Made by a program: the position numbers and the translations under genes | Notes under the pieces: model-generated | Seen by the model: the letters and a program-made list of their open reading frames with translations, nothing else | Told to the model about the DNA's origin: nothing | Databases searched by the model: none | DNA from: Streptomyces qaidamensis | GTDB lineage: Bacteria > Actinomycetota > Actinomycetes > Streptomycetales > Streptomycetaceae | Length of the DNA: 64,000 nt | Direction: 5' to 3' | Assembly: GCF_001611795.1 (NCBI RefSeq) | Contig: NZ_CP015098.1 | Location: forward strand, 8,122,001 to 8,186,000 | In this document: piece by piece, positions 35,231-45,824 of the stretch | Layout: each line of letters begins with the position of its first letter | Position numbering within the stretch: position 1 is the first letter of the stretch

Positions 35231-35375
35231 CTCGAACACTGTTCGTCATATGTTCGAAGGGCATGCGGAGGGGTATCAATTCGGCACGTGCCGCAGGCAG
35301 TGACCGGGAACGGATGGTCAATTTCCGTTTCGGGTCGCTCCATTGGCGGGCGATCAGTAGCCTCTGCTCGAACAC
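35231..35375 (+). promoter_or_regulatory. Repeated CTCGAACAC / GAACA-C-TGTTC sites before the methyltransferase operon
   Basis: CGAACACTGTTCG at 35233-35245 is a perfect palindrome around one base. A further TGTTCGA at 35251-35257 makes a second, wider inverted repeat with the first half-site. CTCGAACAC recurs at 35367-35375, about 28 bp before the start codon. The spacing (3 nt between CGAAC and GTTCG) differs by one base from the LexA box. The regulator is unknown. The remaining bases from 35161 hold no gene. Confidence 0.55.
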
Positions 35376-35402
35376 CGGATCGCCTACGCCTTGGAGAGAT
35401 AG

Positions 35403-36215
35403 ATGGAGCGTCCCGCCTGGGCCCCACGGAGCATCGACATATCGGTGCCCAGCGTCTCCCGGATGTACGACTACTACCTGGGCGGATCGCACAACTTCGA
35501 GGTCGACCGGGAAGCGGCCCGCAAGGCCATGGAGTTCATGCCGGGGCTCCCCAAGATCATGCAGGCGAACCGCGCGTTCATGCGCCGCGCCGTGCGCTAC
35601 GCCGCCGGCCAGGGCGTCACCCAGTTCCTGGACATCGGCTCCGGCATCCCCACCTTCGGCAATGTGCACGAGGTGGCGCAGGCCGCCCGCCCCGGCGCGC
35701 GCGTGGTGTACGTCGACCACGACCCGGTGGCCGTGGCGCACAGCCAGGCGGTCCTGGAGGCCAACGACGACGCGGGCGTCGTCGCCGCGGACCTGCGCAA
35801 GCCCCAGGAGATCCTGCGCAGCCCCGAGGTGGAGCGGCTGATCGACCTGAATCAGCCAGTGGCGCTGCTCCTCGTTGCCATACTGCACTTCGTGGAAGAC
35901 GAGGACGACCCGTACGGGGCCGTGGCGGAACTGCGCGAGGCGCTCGCGCCCGGCAGCCTGCTCGTGCTCACCCACGCTTCCTACGAGGGGATCCCGCTGC
36001 CGCCGGAGCGGGCCGGGGGTGCGGTGGACGTGTACGGGGACATCCGCAACCCGCTGATCATGCGCTCGCGCGAGGAGATCGCGCGGTTCTTCGAGGGGTA
36101 CGACATGGTGGAACCCGGACTGGTGGCGATGCCGCGCTGGCGCCCCGACACCGCACCGGAGGACGAGGATCCGTACGCGTTCTCCGGGTTCGCGGGCGTG
36201 GGGCGTACGGCGTGA
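35403..36215 (+). CDS. SAM-dependent methyltransferase (DUF574 family)
   Basis: This 270-residue protein opens with RSIDISVPSVSRMYDYYLGG, the mark of the Streptomyces DUF574/Methyltransf_19 family. Motif I is QFLDIGSGIPT and motif II VVYVDHDPVAVAHS. The substrate is unknown. These genes are highly amplified in actinobacteria and often sit beside regulators. The stop overlaps the GTG start of the GGDEF-EAL gene, so the two are coupled. Confidence 0.9.
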   Translation: MERPAWAPRSIDISVPSVSRMYDYYLGGSHNFEVDREAARKAMEFMPGLPKIMQANRAFMRRAVRYAAGQGVTQFLDIGSGIPTFGNVHEVAQAARPGARVVYVDHDPVAVAHSQAVLEANDDAGVVAADLRKPQEILRSPEVERLIDLNQPVALLLVAILHFVEDEDDPYGAVAELREALAPGSLLVLTHASYEGIPLPPERAGGAVDVYGDIRNPLIMRSREEIARFFEGYDMVEPGLVAMPRWRPDTAPEDEDPYAFSGFAGVGRTA

Positions 36216-38356
36216 CCGCGGAACCGGACGGGCCGGAGGACAGACTGCGCAGATTCGCGACGATCTGGAGCCGGGCCGTCTTCCCGGTGACCTCGACGTC
36301 GTCGACCCGCACCGAGTTCGAGGCGCACCTGCTGCCCCTGGCCCGGCGGCTGAGCGAGGCCCTGCTGGCCCGGGCCTTCGACTCCGACGCGGGCAGGGCG
36401 GTCGGCGCCGCCCTCGTGGACGCGCACTGCACCGACCCGGAGGCGCTCAGCCGCACCCTGGACTGCGTCGACGCCTATCTGGTCCTGTACTGCGGCGGCG
36501 ACGGCGACCAGGAGGACCTGCGGGCCCGGTGCGCGCGGCTCCAGCACGCGATGGCCGCCGGCTTCGCCCGGGCGCTGCGCGAGCGGACCCTGGCCGAGCA
36601 GGAGGCCATCGCACAGGCCGCCCTCCAGGCGCAGGGCGTGGTGGCCCAGGCCCTGCACGCCAGTGAGGCGCGCTTCCGCGCCGTCTTCGAGGGCGCGGCC
36701 ATAGGCATCGGCATGGCCGACCTCGACGGCAACATACTGCAGGTCAACGGTGCGCTGCTGCGCATGTTCGGGGTCTCGGACCAGACGCTGCGCAGCCGCA
36801 ACGTCCGCGAGTGGACCCACCCCGACGACGCCCCGCAGACCTGGCGGCTCTACGACGAACTCGTGCGGGGCGACCGCGAGCACTACCACCTGGAGAAGGC
36901 GTTCTACCGGCCCGACGGAACCGTCCTGTGGACCAACCTGACGGTCTCCCTGCTGCGGGACGCGGACGGCGAGCCCCAGTACCAGCTGGCCCTGATGGAG
37001 GACACCACCGAGCGGCGGCTGCTCAACCTGCGGCTGCGCTACGAGGCCACGCACGACGCGCTGACCGGTCTGCCGAACCGCACGTTCTTCTTCGAGCGCC
37101 TGGAGAAGGCACTGAGCGCCGGAGAAGGCCAGCGGTTCGGGCTGTGCTACCTGGACCTCGACGGTTTCAAGACCATCAACGACAGCCTCGGCCACGCTGC
37201 CGGCGACCGGCTGCTGGTGGAGGTCGCCGACCGGCTGCAGTCCTGCGCCACGGCGCCCGGCGAGATGGTCGCCCGGCTGGGCGGCGACGAGTTCGTGGCG
37301 CTGACCACCGGGCCCGACACCCAGGGCGACGTCGACGAGCTCGCCGGGCGCATCATGAACGCGCTGCTCGCGCCGATCAGCGTCGACGGCCGGGAGCTGA
37401 CCGTGCGCGGCAGCATCGGCATCGTCGAGGGCCCTGCCGGGGAACGCAGCCCGGCGGAGGTGCTGCGCAGCGCGGACATCACCATGTACCGGGCCAAGTC
37501 GGCGGGCGGCAACCGCTTCGAGCTCGCCGACCCGGAGGCGGACGCCCGGGCCATCACCCGGCACGGGCTGACCACGGCGCTGCCGACGGCGCTGGAGCGC
37601 GGCGAGTTCTTCATCGAGTACCAGCCGCTGGTCCACCTCGGTGACGGCAGCGTCCGGGGTGCCGAGGCCCTGGTGCGCTGGCTGCATCCGCAGCACGGCG
37701 TGCTCGGGCCGGACCGGTTCATCCCGCTCGCGGAGCACACGGGCCTGATCGTGCCGCTGGGCCGGTGGGTGTTGGAGCAGTCGGTGCGCCAGGCCCGCGA
37801 GTGGAGGGAACTGCACGGCGGCCCCGAGGAGATGGGGCCGCTGCGGATCAACGTCAACCTGTCGCCGTGCCAGCTGACGCATCCCGGTCTGGTCCAGGAC
37901 ACGGTCGACATCCTGGAGCGCACGGGCGTCGAGCCGGACGCGCTGTGCCTGGAGGTCACGGAGTCGGCGCTGATCGGCGCGGACGACGATCTGCTGAAGC
38001 CGCTGCGGCGGCTGGCGGAGATGGGCGTCGACATCGCCCTGGACGACTTCGGGACGGGCTACTCCAACCTCGCCAACCTGCGCCGGCTGCCGGTCAGCAT
38101 CCTGAAGCTGGACCGGTCCTTCACCCAGAGCATGCAGCAGTTCCCGGCCGACCCCGTCGACCTCAAGATCGTCGAGGGCATCGTCTCCCTGGCCCACAGC
38201 CTGGACCTGGCGGTGACGGTGGAGGGCGTGGAGACGGGCGCCCAGGCCGAACAGCTGCGCGTACTCGGCTGCGACACGGCTCAGGGCTGGTACTACGCCC
38301 GCCCGGGCCCCCCGGAGAGGCTGCACGAACTGGCCTTGGTCGACGCAACGGGCTAG
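36212..38356 (+). CDS. rmdA: PAS-GGDEF-EAL cyclic-di-GMP protein, RmdA-like
   Basis: The protein has 714 residues. It has an N-terminal helical domain (1-145), a PAS domain (about 150-270), GGDEF (290-445) with intact Gly357-Gly358-Asp359-Glu360-Phe361, and EAL (460-705) with Glu485-Ala-Leu and DDFGTGYSNL. Both cyclase and phosphodiesterase motifs look active. RmdA of S. coelicolor has this layout and degrades c-di-GMP to control development. The symbol rests on layout, length and neighbours (methyltransferase, repeat lipoprotein, sdh), not on an alignment. Start GTG 36212 overlaps the previous stop by GTGA. Confidence 0.82.
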   Translation: MTAEPDGPEDRLRRFATIWSRAVFPVTSTSSTRTEFEAHLLPLARRLSEALLARAFDSDAGRAVGAALVDAHCTDPEALSRTLDCVDAYLVLYCGGDGDQEDLRARCARLQHAMAAGFARALRERTLAEQEAIAQAALQAQGVVAQALHASEARFRAVFEGAAIGIGMADLDGNILQVNGALLRMFGVSDQTLRSRNVREWTHPDDAPQTWRLYDELVRGDREHYHLEKAFYRPDGTVLWTNLTVSLLRDADGEPQYQLALMEDTTERRLLNLRLRYEATHDALTGLPNRTFFFERLEKALSAGEGQRFGLCYLDLDGFKTINDSLGHAAGDRLLVEVADRLQSCATAPGEMVARLGGDEFVALTTGPDTQGDVDELAGRIMNALLAPISVDGRELTVRGSIGIVEGPAGERSPAEVLRSADITMYRAKSAGGNRFELADPEADARAITRHGLTTALPTALERGEFFIEYQPLVHLGDGSVRGAEALVRWLHPQHGVLGPDRFIPLAEHTGLIVPLGRWVLEQSVRQAREWRELHGGPEEMGPLRINVNLSPCQLTHPGLVQDTVDILERTGVEPDALCLEVTESALIGADDDLLKPLRRLAEMGVDIALDDFGTGYSNLANLRRLPVSILKLDRSFTQSMQQFPADPVDLKIVEGIVSLAHSLDLAVTVEGVETGAQAEQLRVLGCDTAQGWYYARPGPPERLHELALVDATG

Positions 38357-38374
38357 GGGGAAGGCCTTCAGGGT

Positions 38375-38494
38375 CGCGGGAAACCGCGCTTTCGGGGGCG
38401 CGGGGTGCCGCGCATTTGGAGGCGCGGGAAACCGTGCATTTGGGGCGTGGGGACTGCGCATTTGGGGGGCGCGGGCAACTGCGCGAACAACCAC
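38375..38494 (+). repeat. Array of about five degenerate 23-30-bp GC-rich repeats
   Basis: Variants of CGCGGGAAACCGCGCATTTG and GGGGGCGCGGGCAACTGCGC follow one another. The last copy, GCGCGGGCAACTGCGCGA, matches a short repeat common between Streptomyces genes. The units are imperfect. No coding sense is apparent. Confidence 0.7.
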
Positions 38495-38548
38495 GACGAC
38501 CCCCCCGCACGGCGCTCGGCACCAACGGCGCTCAAGGAACCGGCCATC

Positions 38549-39433
38549 TCACCGCTCGAGCAACATTCGCTGCAACTCCCGAGCGGCCCGAGGCGGAGCC
38601 ACATCACTGCGGTGCGCCAGCGCGATCGTGCGATGCAGTCCGGGCCGGGCCAGTGGGGTGACCCGCAGCCCGCGCCCGGATTTCGCCGCCACCATCCGAG
38701 GCACCACGGCCACCCCCAGCCCGGCCCGCACGAAACCGAGCACCGCGTCCATCTCCCCGCCCTCCATGGCGAAGTCGGGTTCGAAGCCCTCGGCGCGGCA
38801 GGCGGCCACGGTCAGCTCCCGCAGGTCGTACCCGTGCCGGAACATCACCAGCCGCTCACCCTCCAGGTCGGAGATCCGCACCGTGCGCTTCCCCTGGCCG
38901 GGGCGCGGCGCGTCCGGGGACGAGACCACGACCAGATCCTCCCGCAGCAGCTCGACCGTGGTCAGCGCCGGCGCCGGCGTCGGCAGCGGCAGCACGACGA
39001 GGGCCAGATCGAGCGCGCCTCGTGCCAGCTCCCGCACGAGGTCGTGCGAGCCGCCCTCCTCGATCAGCAGGCGGATCCCCGGGTAGCGGTCGTGGAAGGC
39101 CCGCAGCACATCCGGCAGCAGACCGGTGCACACACTCGGCGTCGCGCCCAGCCGCACCCGGCCGCTGCGCAACTGCGCCAGTTCCTGCACCTCGTGCCGC
39201 GCCGTGTCCGCGTCGGCCAGGATGCGCCGGGCCAGCGGGAGGAGAGCCTCCCCGGCGTCCGTGAGCGTGATGTTGCCGCGGGCGCGCAGGAAGAGGTCCG
39301 CACCCAACTCCCGCTCCAGCGCCTTGATCTGCTGCGACAGCGACGGCTGCGCGACATGGACCAGATCGGCGGCCCGGGTGAAGTGCCGGGTCTCGGCGAC
39401 GGCCACGAAGTACTGGAGCTGCTGGAACTGCAT
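38549..39433 (-). CDS. LysR family transcriptional regulator
   Basis: This 294-residue protein has an N-terminal winged helix (FQQLQYFVAVAETRHFTRAA, PSLSQQIKALERELG) and a substrate domain from about 90 (VRLGATPSVCTGLLPDVL). ATG 39433 was chosen since MQFQQLQYF is the standard LysR beginning; the longer frame to 39685 runs into the sdh promoter. It is divergent from the succinate dehydrogenase operon and is its probable regulator. Confidence 0.9.
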   Translation of the reverse strand: MQFQQLQYFVAVAETRHFTRAADLVHVAQPSLSQQIKALERELGADLFLRARGNITLTDAGEALLPLARRILADADTARHEVQELAQLRSGRVRLGATPSVCTGLLPDVLRAFHDRYPGIRLLIEEGGSHDLVRELARGALDLALVVLPLPTPAPALTTVELLREDLVVVSSPDAPRPGQGKRTVRISDLEGERLVMFRHGYDLRELTVAACRAEGFEPDFAMEGGEMDAVLGFVRAGLGVAVVPRMVAAKSGRGLRVTPLARPGLHRTIALAHRSDVAPPRAARELQRMLLER

Positions 39434-39442
39434 ACTCCTACG

Positions 39443-39457
39443 ATAGCCCCAGCCTAT
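39443..39457. promoter_or_regulatory. LysR-type binding site candidate
   Basis: ATAG-N7-CTAT (39443-39446, 39454-39457) is an inverted repeat in the gap between the regulator and the sdh operon, the usual place for a LysR T-N11-A type site. Confidence 0.5.
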
Positions 39458-39478
39458 GGACTCAAGCCGGACCATGTC

Positions 39479-39508
39479 TTGGACCGATCGGCCGTGCGTC
39501 CGTAGCGT
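39479..39508 (+). promoter_or_regulatory. Promoter of the sdh operon
   Basis: TTGGAC (39479-39484) and TAGCGT (39503-39508) are 18 bp apart. ATG 39516 follows the -10 box by seven bases, predicting a leaderless mRNA. Confidence 0.6.
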
Positions 39509-39515
39509 GCTGCGC

Positions 39516-40223
39516 ATGGCTCTGGCAACGCGGACGGACCGACGGCCGTCCCTCGCACGCACCGTGTGGGACTCCACCGTCGGCAAGAAGACCGTGATGG
39601 CGGTCAGTGGTCTGATCATGCTGCTGTACCTGGTCGTCCACATGATCGGAAACCTGAAGATCTTCTTCGGGGCGGGAGAGTTCAACCACTACGCGCACTG
39701 GCTGCGCACGGTCGGCGAGCCGTTCATGCACTACGAGTGGACGCTCTGGCTCGTCCGGATCGTGCTGGTCGTCGCCGTCGTCGCGCACGCCACCTCGGCG
39801 TACCAGCTCAGCCGGCGCGACATCAGGGCACGGCCGAGCAAGTACGTGCACAAGAAGGCACGGGCCTCCTATGCCACGCGCACCATGCGGTGGGGCGGCG
39901 TCATCCTCGGCCTGTTCATCGTCTGGCACATCCTCGACCTGACGACCGGCACCGTGCACTCCGGCGGCTTCCAGGAGGGCCGTCCGTACCAGAACGTCGT
40001 GGACACCTTCTCCACCTGGTACGGCAACGTCATCTACATCGTCGCGATGCTCGCCCTCGGCCTGCACATCCGGCACGGCTTCTGGAGTGCGGCCCAGACC
40101 CTCGGCGTGGGCAGCCGCACCCGCGACCGCGTCCTGAAGACCGCCGCAGGCGTCCTCGCGCTGCTGCTCACGGCCGGCTTCATCGCCGTACCCGTGGGCG
40201 TCATGACCGGAGTGGTGAGCTGA
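39516..40223 (+). CDS. sdhC: Succinate dehydrogenase cytochrome b subunit
   Basis: This 235-residue protein has five membrane helices. It is the single large diheme-type anchor of the B-type enzyme also seen in Bacillus. Conserved pieces are SGLIMLLYLVVHMIGNLKIF (haem His in VHM), VVAHATSAYQLS, LFIVWHILDL and LGLHIRHGFWSA. It anchors the flavoprotein and iron-sulfur subunits and passes electrons to menaquinone. ATG 39516 is supported by the leaderless promoter; an in-frame ATG at 39456 would place coding sequence across it. Confidence 0.92.
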   Translation: MALATRTDRRPSLARTVWDSTVGKKTVMAVSGLIMLLYLVVHMIGNLKIFFGAGEFNHYAHWLRTVGEPFMHYEWTLWLVRIVLVVAVVAHATSAYQLSRRDIRARPSKYVHKKARASYATRTMRWGGVILGLFIVWHILDLTTGTVHSGGFQEGRPYQNVVDTFSTWYGNVIYIVAMLALGLHIRHGFWSAAQTLGVGSRTRDRVLKTAAGVLALLLTAGFIAVPVGVMTGVVS

Positions 40224-40225
40224 AC

Positions 40226-42171
<1,946 letters not shown>

Positions 42172-42175
<4 letters not shown>

Positions 42176-42918
42176 AGCTCACCCTGCGCGTCTGGCGGCA
42201 GCGGAACGCCGACGCCGACGGCACGATGTCCACGTACGAGGTGGACGGGATCTCGCCCGACATGTCGTTCCTGGAGATGCTCGACACGCTCAACGAGGAA
42301 CTCATCGTCAAGGGCGACGACCCGGTCGCCTTCGACCACGACTGCCGGGAGGGCATCTGCGGCGCGTGCTCGCTCGTCATCAACGGCGACGCGCACGGCC
42401 CCGAGCGGACGACGACCTGCCAGCTGCACATGCGGTCGTTCCAGGACGGCGACACGATCGACGTCGAGCCGTGGCGGGCGTCGGCCTTCCCGGTGATCAA
42501 GGACCTCGTCGTGGACCGGTCGGCCTTCGACCGGATCATCCAGGCCGGCGGGTACATCACCGCGCCGACGGGTGCGGCTCCCGAGGCGCACGCCACGCCG
42601 GTGCCGAAGCCGGACGCCGACTTCGCCTTCGAGCACGCCGAGTGCATCGGGTGCGGGGCGTGCGTGGCGGCCTGCCCGAACGGGGCGGCGATGCTGTTCA
42701 CCTCGGCGAAGATCAACCACCTCAACGTGCTGCCGCAGGGGGCGCCCGAGCGCGAGACGCGGGTGCTGGACATGGTGGAGCAGATGGACGAGGAGGGGTT
42801 CGGCGGGTGCACGCTCGCGGGCGAGTGCGCCACCGCGTGCCCGAAGGGCATCCCGCTGATGTCCATCACGAGCATGAACAAGGAGTGGCTGCGCGCTGCG
42901 CGGAAGGCTAAGCGGTAG
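42172..42918 (+). CDS. sdhB: Succinate dehydrogenase iron-sulfur subunit
   Basis: This 248-residue subunit has an N-terminal [2Fe-2S] domain (CREGICGAC, with a later CQLH) and a C-terminal ferredoxin domain with CIGCGACVAACP and CTLAGECATACPKGIP. It passes electrons from FAD to the membrane subunit. ATGA overlap with sdhA shows tight coupling. Its annotation as B-type matches the five-helix anchor. Confidence 0.93.
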
Positions 42919-42962
42919 CGCAGCGCCGTTGCCGGGACGGTCGTTCGGCGGCTGCGGGTGGG

Positions 42963-42994
42963 TTGTGGCTGGTCGCGCAGTTTCCCGCGCCCCT
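42963..42994 (-). repeat. Copy of the GC-rich Streptomyces intergenic repeat
   Basis: GGTCGCGCAGTTTCCCGCGC is the reverse complement of the motif that ends the array at 38375-38494. It lies after the sdh operon, facing the other way. Confidence 0.6.
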
Positions 42995-43076
42995 GGGGTG
43001 CAGTGAACGTTCGCCGGTAGGTGCGGACGGGCGGGGCCGGGAGTGGTGCTCTCCGGCCCCGTCTCGCGTCTGTTCG

Positions 43077-43370
43077 TCACGGGCCGGGATCGGCCAGGAG
43101 GGGACCCAGTGGGCCGAGATCCAGGTTGAGGTCGCTGCGCCGCAGCCCGTGCTGGGCGCACAGCTCGTCCATGCGCTCGTCCAGCAGCATCAGCGCGGTG
43201 CCGAGCCGGTCCTCCTGCTCGGCGCTGAGCGTCCCCTCGTCGAAACGGCGCACCGCCTGGCGCTCCATGAGCTGCCGCAGGAGCTCCACCACGGTCAGTA
43301 CCAGGGCCGCCAGGTCGTTCGTGACGCGCTCGGGATCGAGATCCAGCGTGTGGGTGCGCGGCGCGGTCAC
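43077..43370 (-). CDS. gvpK: Gas vesicle protein GvpK
   Basis: This 97-residue protein has the GvpK block LDPERVTNDLAALVLTVVEL and LLRQLMERQAVRRFDEG. GvpK is needed for assembly in gas vesicle systems. It is the last gene of the operon and overlaps gvpS by 4 nt. Confidence 0.92.
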   Translation of the reverse strand: MTAPRTHTLDLDPERVTNDLAALVLTVVELLRQLMERQAVRRFDEGTLSAEQEDRLGTALMLLDERMDELCAQHGLRRSDLNLDLGPLGPLLADPGP

Positions 43371-43615
43371 AGCGGCCCGCTGTCCGGCCAGGGCGCGGGG
43401 ACCCGGTCGCTGACCGACGCCAGCAGGGCGTGCAGGGAGATCCGCACCAACGGCACGTCGGCGATGGCGAGCACCAGGTCGCCGCTGACCACCACGCCGG
43501 TCGCCAGCACCCGGTCGAGCAGGTCCACGAGCGGCACCCCGATGGGCGCGTACGGCTCCGGGCCGTCCCAGGGCACCGCCGTGCGGTCGGTCCCGCCGGC
43601 GACGGGTACCGTCAT
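43367..43615 (-). CDS. gvpS: Gas vesicle protein GvpS (GvpA/J-like)
   Basis: This 82-residue protein has the shell-protein fold core LVDLLDRVLATGVVVSGDLV then LAIADVPLVRISLHALLASV. It lies between gvpL and gvpK, the place of gvpS in actinobacterial clusters. Probably a minor shell or nucleation protein. Confidence 0.85.
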   Translation of the reverse strand: MTVPVAGGTDRTAVPWDGPEPYAPIGVPLVDLLDRVLATGVVVSGDLVLAIADVPLVRISLHALLASVSDRVPAPWPDSGPL

Positions 43616-44463
43616 GCGCCGACCTCCTCGTGCGCGTCGCGCCCCGTCTCGTCCGAGCGGGCGAAGGAGTACGGGATCCAGGGCCCCGACATGGTGACCT
43701 CCACGGCCGACCGGTGGGCTTCGCGGGCCAGTTCGCCGACGGCCCGGGCGAACTCGGCGCGCCGTGCGTCGTCGACCAGATACGCCGCGTTGAGCAGCTG
43801 CGGGACGCTCCTGCCGGTCAACTGCTCGTTCTGCGGCCGGTGCCGTGTCGCAGCGACGGCGTATCGCCGCAGCTCCCGGTAGACGGCGTGGGCCTGCGCC
43901 AGGGCCCGCTCGCGCTCCTCGCGCTCGGTGCGCCGCCGCTCGCTCACCCGGCGCAGGTAGGACCGCCCGTCGGCGGGCCCGTCCCCGGCGGCGCCGGACG
44001 CCCGCGCGATTCCTGGGCCGTGCACCTTCACGGACCACTCGGTGCGGTGGCGCAGCCGGTCCAGCAGGCTGCGCAGGGACGCGGCCCGGGCGGTGACGGA
44101 CCGCACCGCGTTCTGGTCGTCCAGGTACAGCGTCGCCAGCGGCAGGGGAACGACGGGGCCCGCGCTCGCGGCCGTCTCCACGCCCCGGTGATGGGCGCGG
44201 GCGCAGCGCTCCAACTCGTACGGCCGGTTCAGCCGCTCCGCGAGCGCCCGCTCGCCGAAGGTCGCCGCGGGAACGTCCTGCACGATCAGGTGCAGCGGAC
44301 CCGCGGCCAGGACGCGCAGCGGACCGCCGCCGTCATGGCCCGGTGTCATCGACACCGCCTCGTGCGGCGGAGGCGTGTCCGTCACGGCGAACACGCAGGT
44401 GACGGTGGGGTGCGGCCTGTCCGGCCCGGTCGCGGACACCCGGTCGGCCGGCAGCGTGCTCAT
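43612..44463 (-). CDS. gvpL: Gas vesicle protein GvpL (GvpL/F family)
   Basis: This 283-residue protein shows the GvpL/F pattern: an N-terminal half with AAGPLHLIVQDVPAATFGER and a C-terminal half ending SGPWIPYSFA. A charged coiled-coil stretch (RRVSERRRTEREERERALAQ) joins them. GvpL/F proteins act at early assembly. A second family member lies at 45063. Confidence 0.88.
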   Translation of the reverse strand: MSTLPADRVSATGPDRPHPTVTCVFAVTDTPPPHEAVSMTPGHDGGGPLRVLAAGPLHLIVQDVPAATFGERALAERLNRPYELERCARAHHRGVETAASAGPVVPLPLATLYLDDQNAVRSVTARAASLRSLLDRLRHRTEWSVKVHGPGIARASGAAGDGPADGRSYLRRVSERRRTEREERERALAQAHAVYRELRRYAVAATRHRPQNEQLTGRSVPQLLNAAYLVDDARRAEFARAVGELAREAHRSAVEVTMSGPWIPYSFARSDETGRDAHEEVGA

Positions 44464-44804
44464 CGGGTCACCTCGGAGGTGTCGGCGTCGGCGTCCTCCA
44501 GGGCCGCGAGACGCGCGCGCAGACGCGCATTCTCCTCGGTGAGCGCGTCACGCGCGGCGCGTGAGGACAGCGCCGGGTCCGTCTCCCACCAGTCGATGCC
44601 CGCCTTCTTGGCGGTCTCGACCGAGGCGATGAACAGGCGCAGCCGGATGGTGAGCAGTTCGATGTCGAGCAGGTCGATCTTGATGTCGCCCGCGATGACG
44701 ATGCCCTTGTCCAGGACGCGTTCGAGCAGGTCCGCGAGGCTTCCGGAGGGGGGCCCGGCCGGCTGTACTCCGGGGCCCGCGGGCCAGGTGCCGAGGTCGG
44801 TCAC
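44460..44804 (-). CDS. gvpJ: Gas vesicle protein GvpJ
   Basis: This 114-residue protein has the GvpA/J core LADLLERVLDKGIVIAGDIK and LLDIELLTIRLRLFIASVET, then IDWW and a C-terminal helix (LTEENARLRARLAALED). The Trp pair and the tail fit GvpJ, a tip or minor shell protein. It overlaps gvpG and gvpL by 4 nt each. Confidence 0.88.
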   Translation of the reverse strand: MTDLGTWPAGPGVQPAGPPSGSLADLLERVLDKGIVIAGDIKIDLLDIELLTIRLRLFIASVETAKKAGIDWWETDPALSSRAARDALTEENARLRARLAALEDADADTSEVTR

Positions 44805-45058
44805 GAAGCGCCCCCGCGATGTCCTGTGTACCGGACCGGACTGTCGAGGCGGGCGAGCAACCGCTCCTCCTCTGCCTCGAAGGCCGCCTCGTCGATGGTG
44901 CCCTCCTGCAAGGCCCGGTTGAGCGCCGCCAGGCGCGCCTGCACCGCACGCGGATCGCCGGCCTGGCGTTCGGCCTCCTGCAGCAGGTGGTCGGCGACCC
45001 AGAGCGTGCCGCGCACCGGGGCGAGCGGCAGCAGCAAGAGCTCGGTCACGAGTCCCAC
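44801..45058 (-). CDS. gvpG: Gas vesicle protein GvpG
   Basis: This 85-residue protein starts MGLVTELLLLPLAPVRGTLW, the GvpG mark, and continues as a helix (FEAEEERLLARLD). It is an accessory assembly protein. Only 4 nt separate it from gvpF. In clusters with gvpY and gvpZ these follow gvpG; here gvpJ follows at once. Confidence 0.9.
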   Translation of the reverse strand: MGLVTELLLLPLAPVRGTLWVADHLLQEAERQAGDPRAVQARLAALNRALQEGTIDEAAFEAEEERLLARLDSPVRYTGHRGGAS

Positions 45059-45062
45059 CGGA

Positions 45063-45824
45063 TCACCGGCCTGCCGTGGCGGACGGCGCGTCGACGAAGC
45101 TGTAGCACGGCAGCGGACCGGTCACACTGAGCGCCAGCCGGTCCCCGACCTCGCGCGCCTGCGCGGCCACCGCCTGCCGGAAGCGCTGTTCGTCGGCGGA
45201 ACGCACCAGGAACGACGTGCTCAGCACCTGCTCGTCGTCGACCGGACCCGGCGCCGTGCGCACGGCGAGTGGAGCCAGGCGGGCGAGCACCTCCCGTGCC
45301 GCACCCCGGGCCTCGCGCGTGACACCCTTGGCGAGCGCCTCGCCCAGCCGCACGTTCGCCTCGTAGCCGGGGCGGTGCCGGGTCTGGCGGGCGAGCGCGC
45401 GCAGGGCGTCGTCCCGGCGTACGAGGTCGGCGAAGTACCCGTGCACGACGGCACCCTTCACGTTCATCTCGACGCAGCCCCGTACCACGTCGAGCTGTGC
45501 CGCCAAGCGCACTCGGTCGGTGCGCAGTTGCCCGCGCAGCGACTCCGCGTCGGGAGTCAGGACGGCGAACCGCATGGGCAGGACGGGGCCCTGTGCGGCG
45601 AGTTCGCCCAGCACCGCCTGATGGGCCATCAGGTCGCGTCGCCGCGCCCGGACGGACTCCGGGGCGTCCGAGACGGCCGCGCAGAGCCCGTCCTCGGTCA
45701 GCAGCCGCACCGCCGCGCCGTCCACCCCGGGCGCCCGCGGGGTCCTAACGCCCTCGGGGGCGATGCCGTACACGTACAGGGTGCCGAGCGTGCCGGCGGT
45801 GGTGAGGGCTGTGGTGGCCGTCAC
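45063..45824 (-). CDS. gvpF: Gas vesicle protein GvpF (GvpL/F family)
   Basis: This 253-residue protein has LYVYGIAPEGVR, LPMRFAV near the middle and the terminal TGPLPCYSFVD, all typical of GvpF. It contacts GvpA during early assembly in known systems. ATGA overlap with gvpA. Confidence 0.9.
   Translation of the reverse strand: MTATTALTTAGTLGTLYVYGIAPEGVRTPRAPGVDGAAVRLLTEDGLCAAVSDAPESVRARRRDLMAHQAVLGELAAQGPVLPMRFAVLTPDAESLRGQLRTDRVRLAAQLDVVRGCVEMNVKGAVVHGYFADLVRRDDALRALARQTRHRPGYEANVRLGEALAKGVTREARGAAREVLARLAPLAVRTAPGPVDDEQVLSTSFLVRSADEQRFRQAVAAQAREVGDRLALSVTGPLPCYSFVDAPSATAGR

Noticed and set aside
35233..35245. LexA (SOS) box
   Set aside because: The half-sites match CGAAC/GTTCG but the spacer is 3 nt, not 4, and the operon has no DNA-damage link.
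39456..39515. Upstream start for sdhC at ATG 39456
   Set aside because: The -35 and -10 boxes at 39479-39508 would lie inside the coding region; ATG 39516 fits a leaderless transcript.
43021..43413. Plus-strand frame after the sdh operon
   Set aside because: It opposes gvpK, which has a clear family match.
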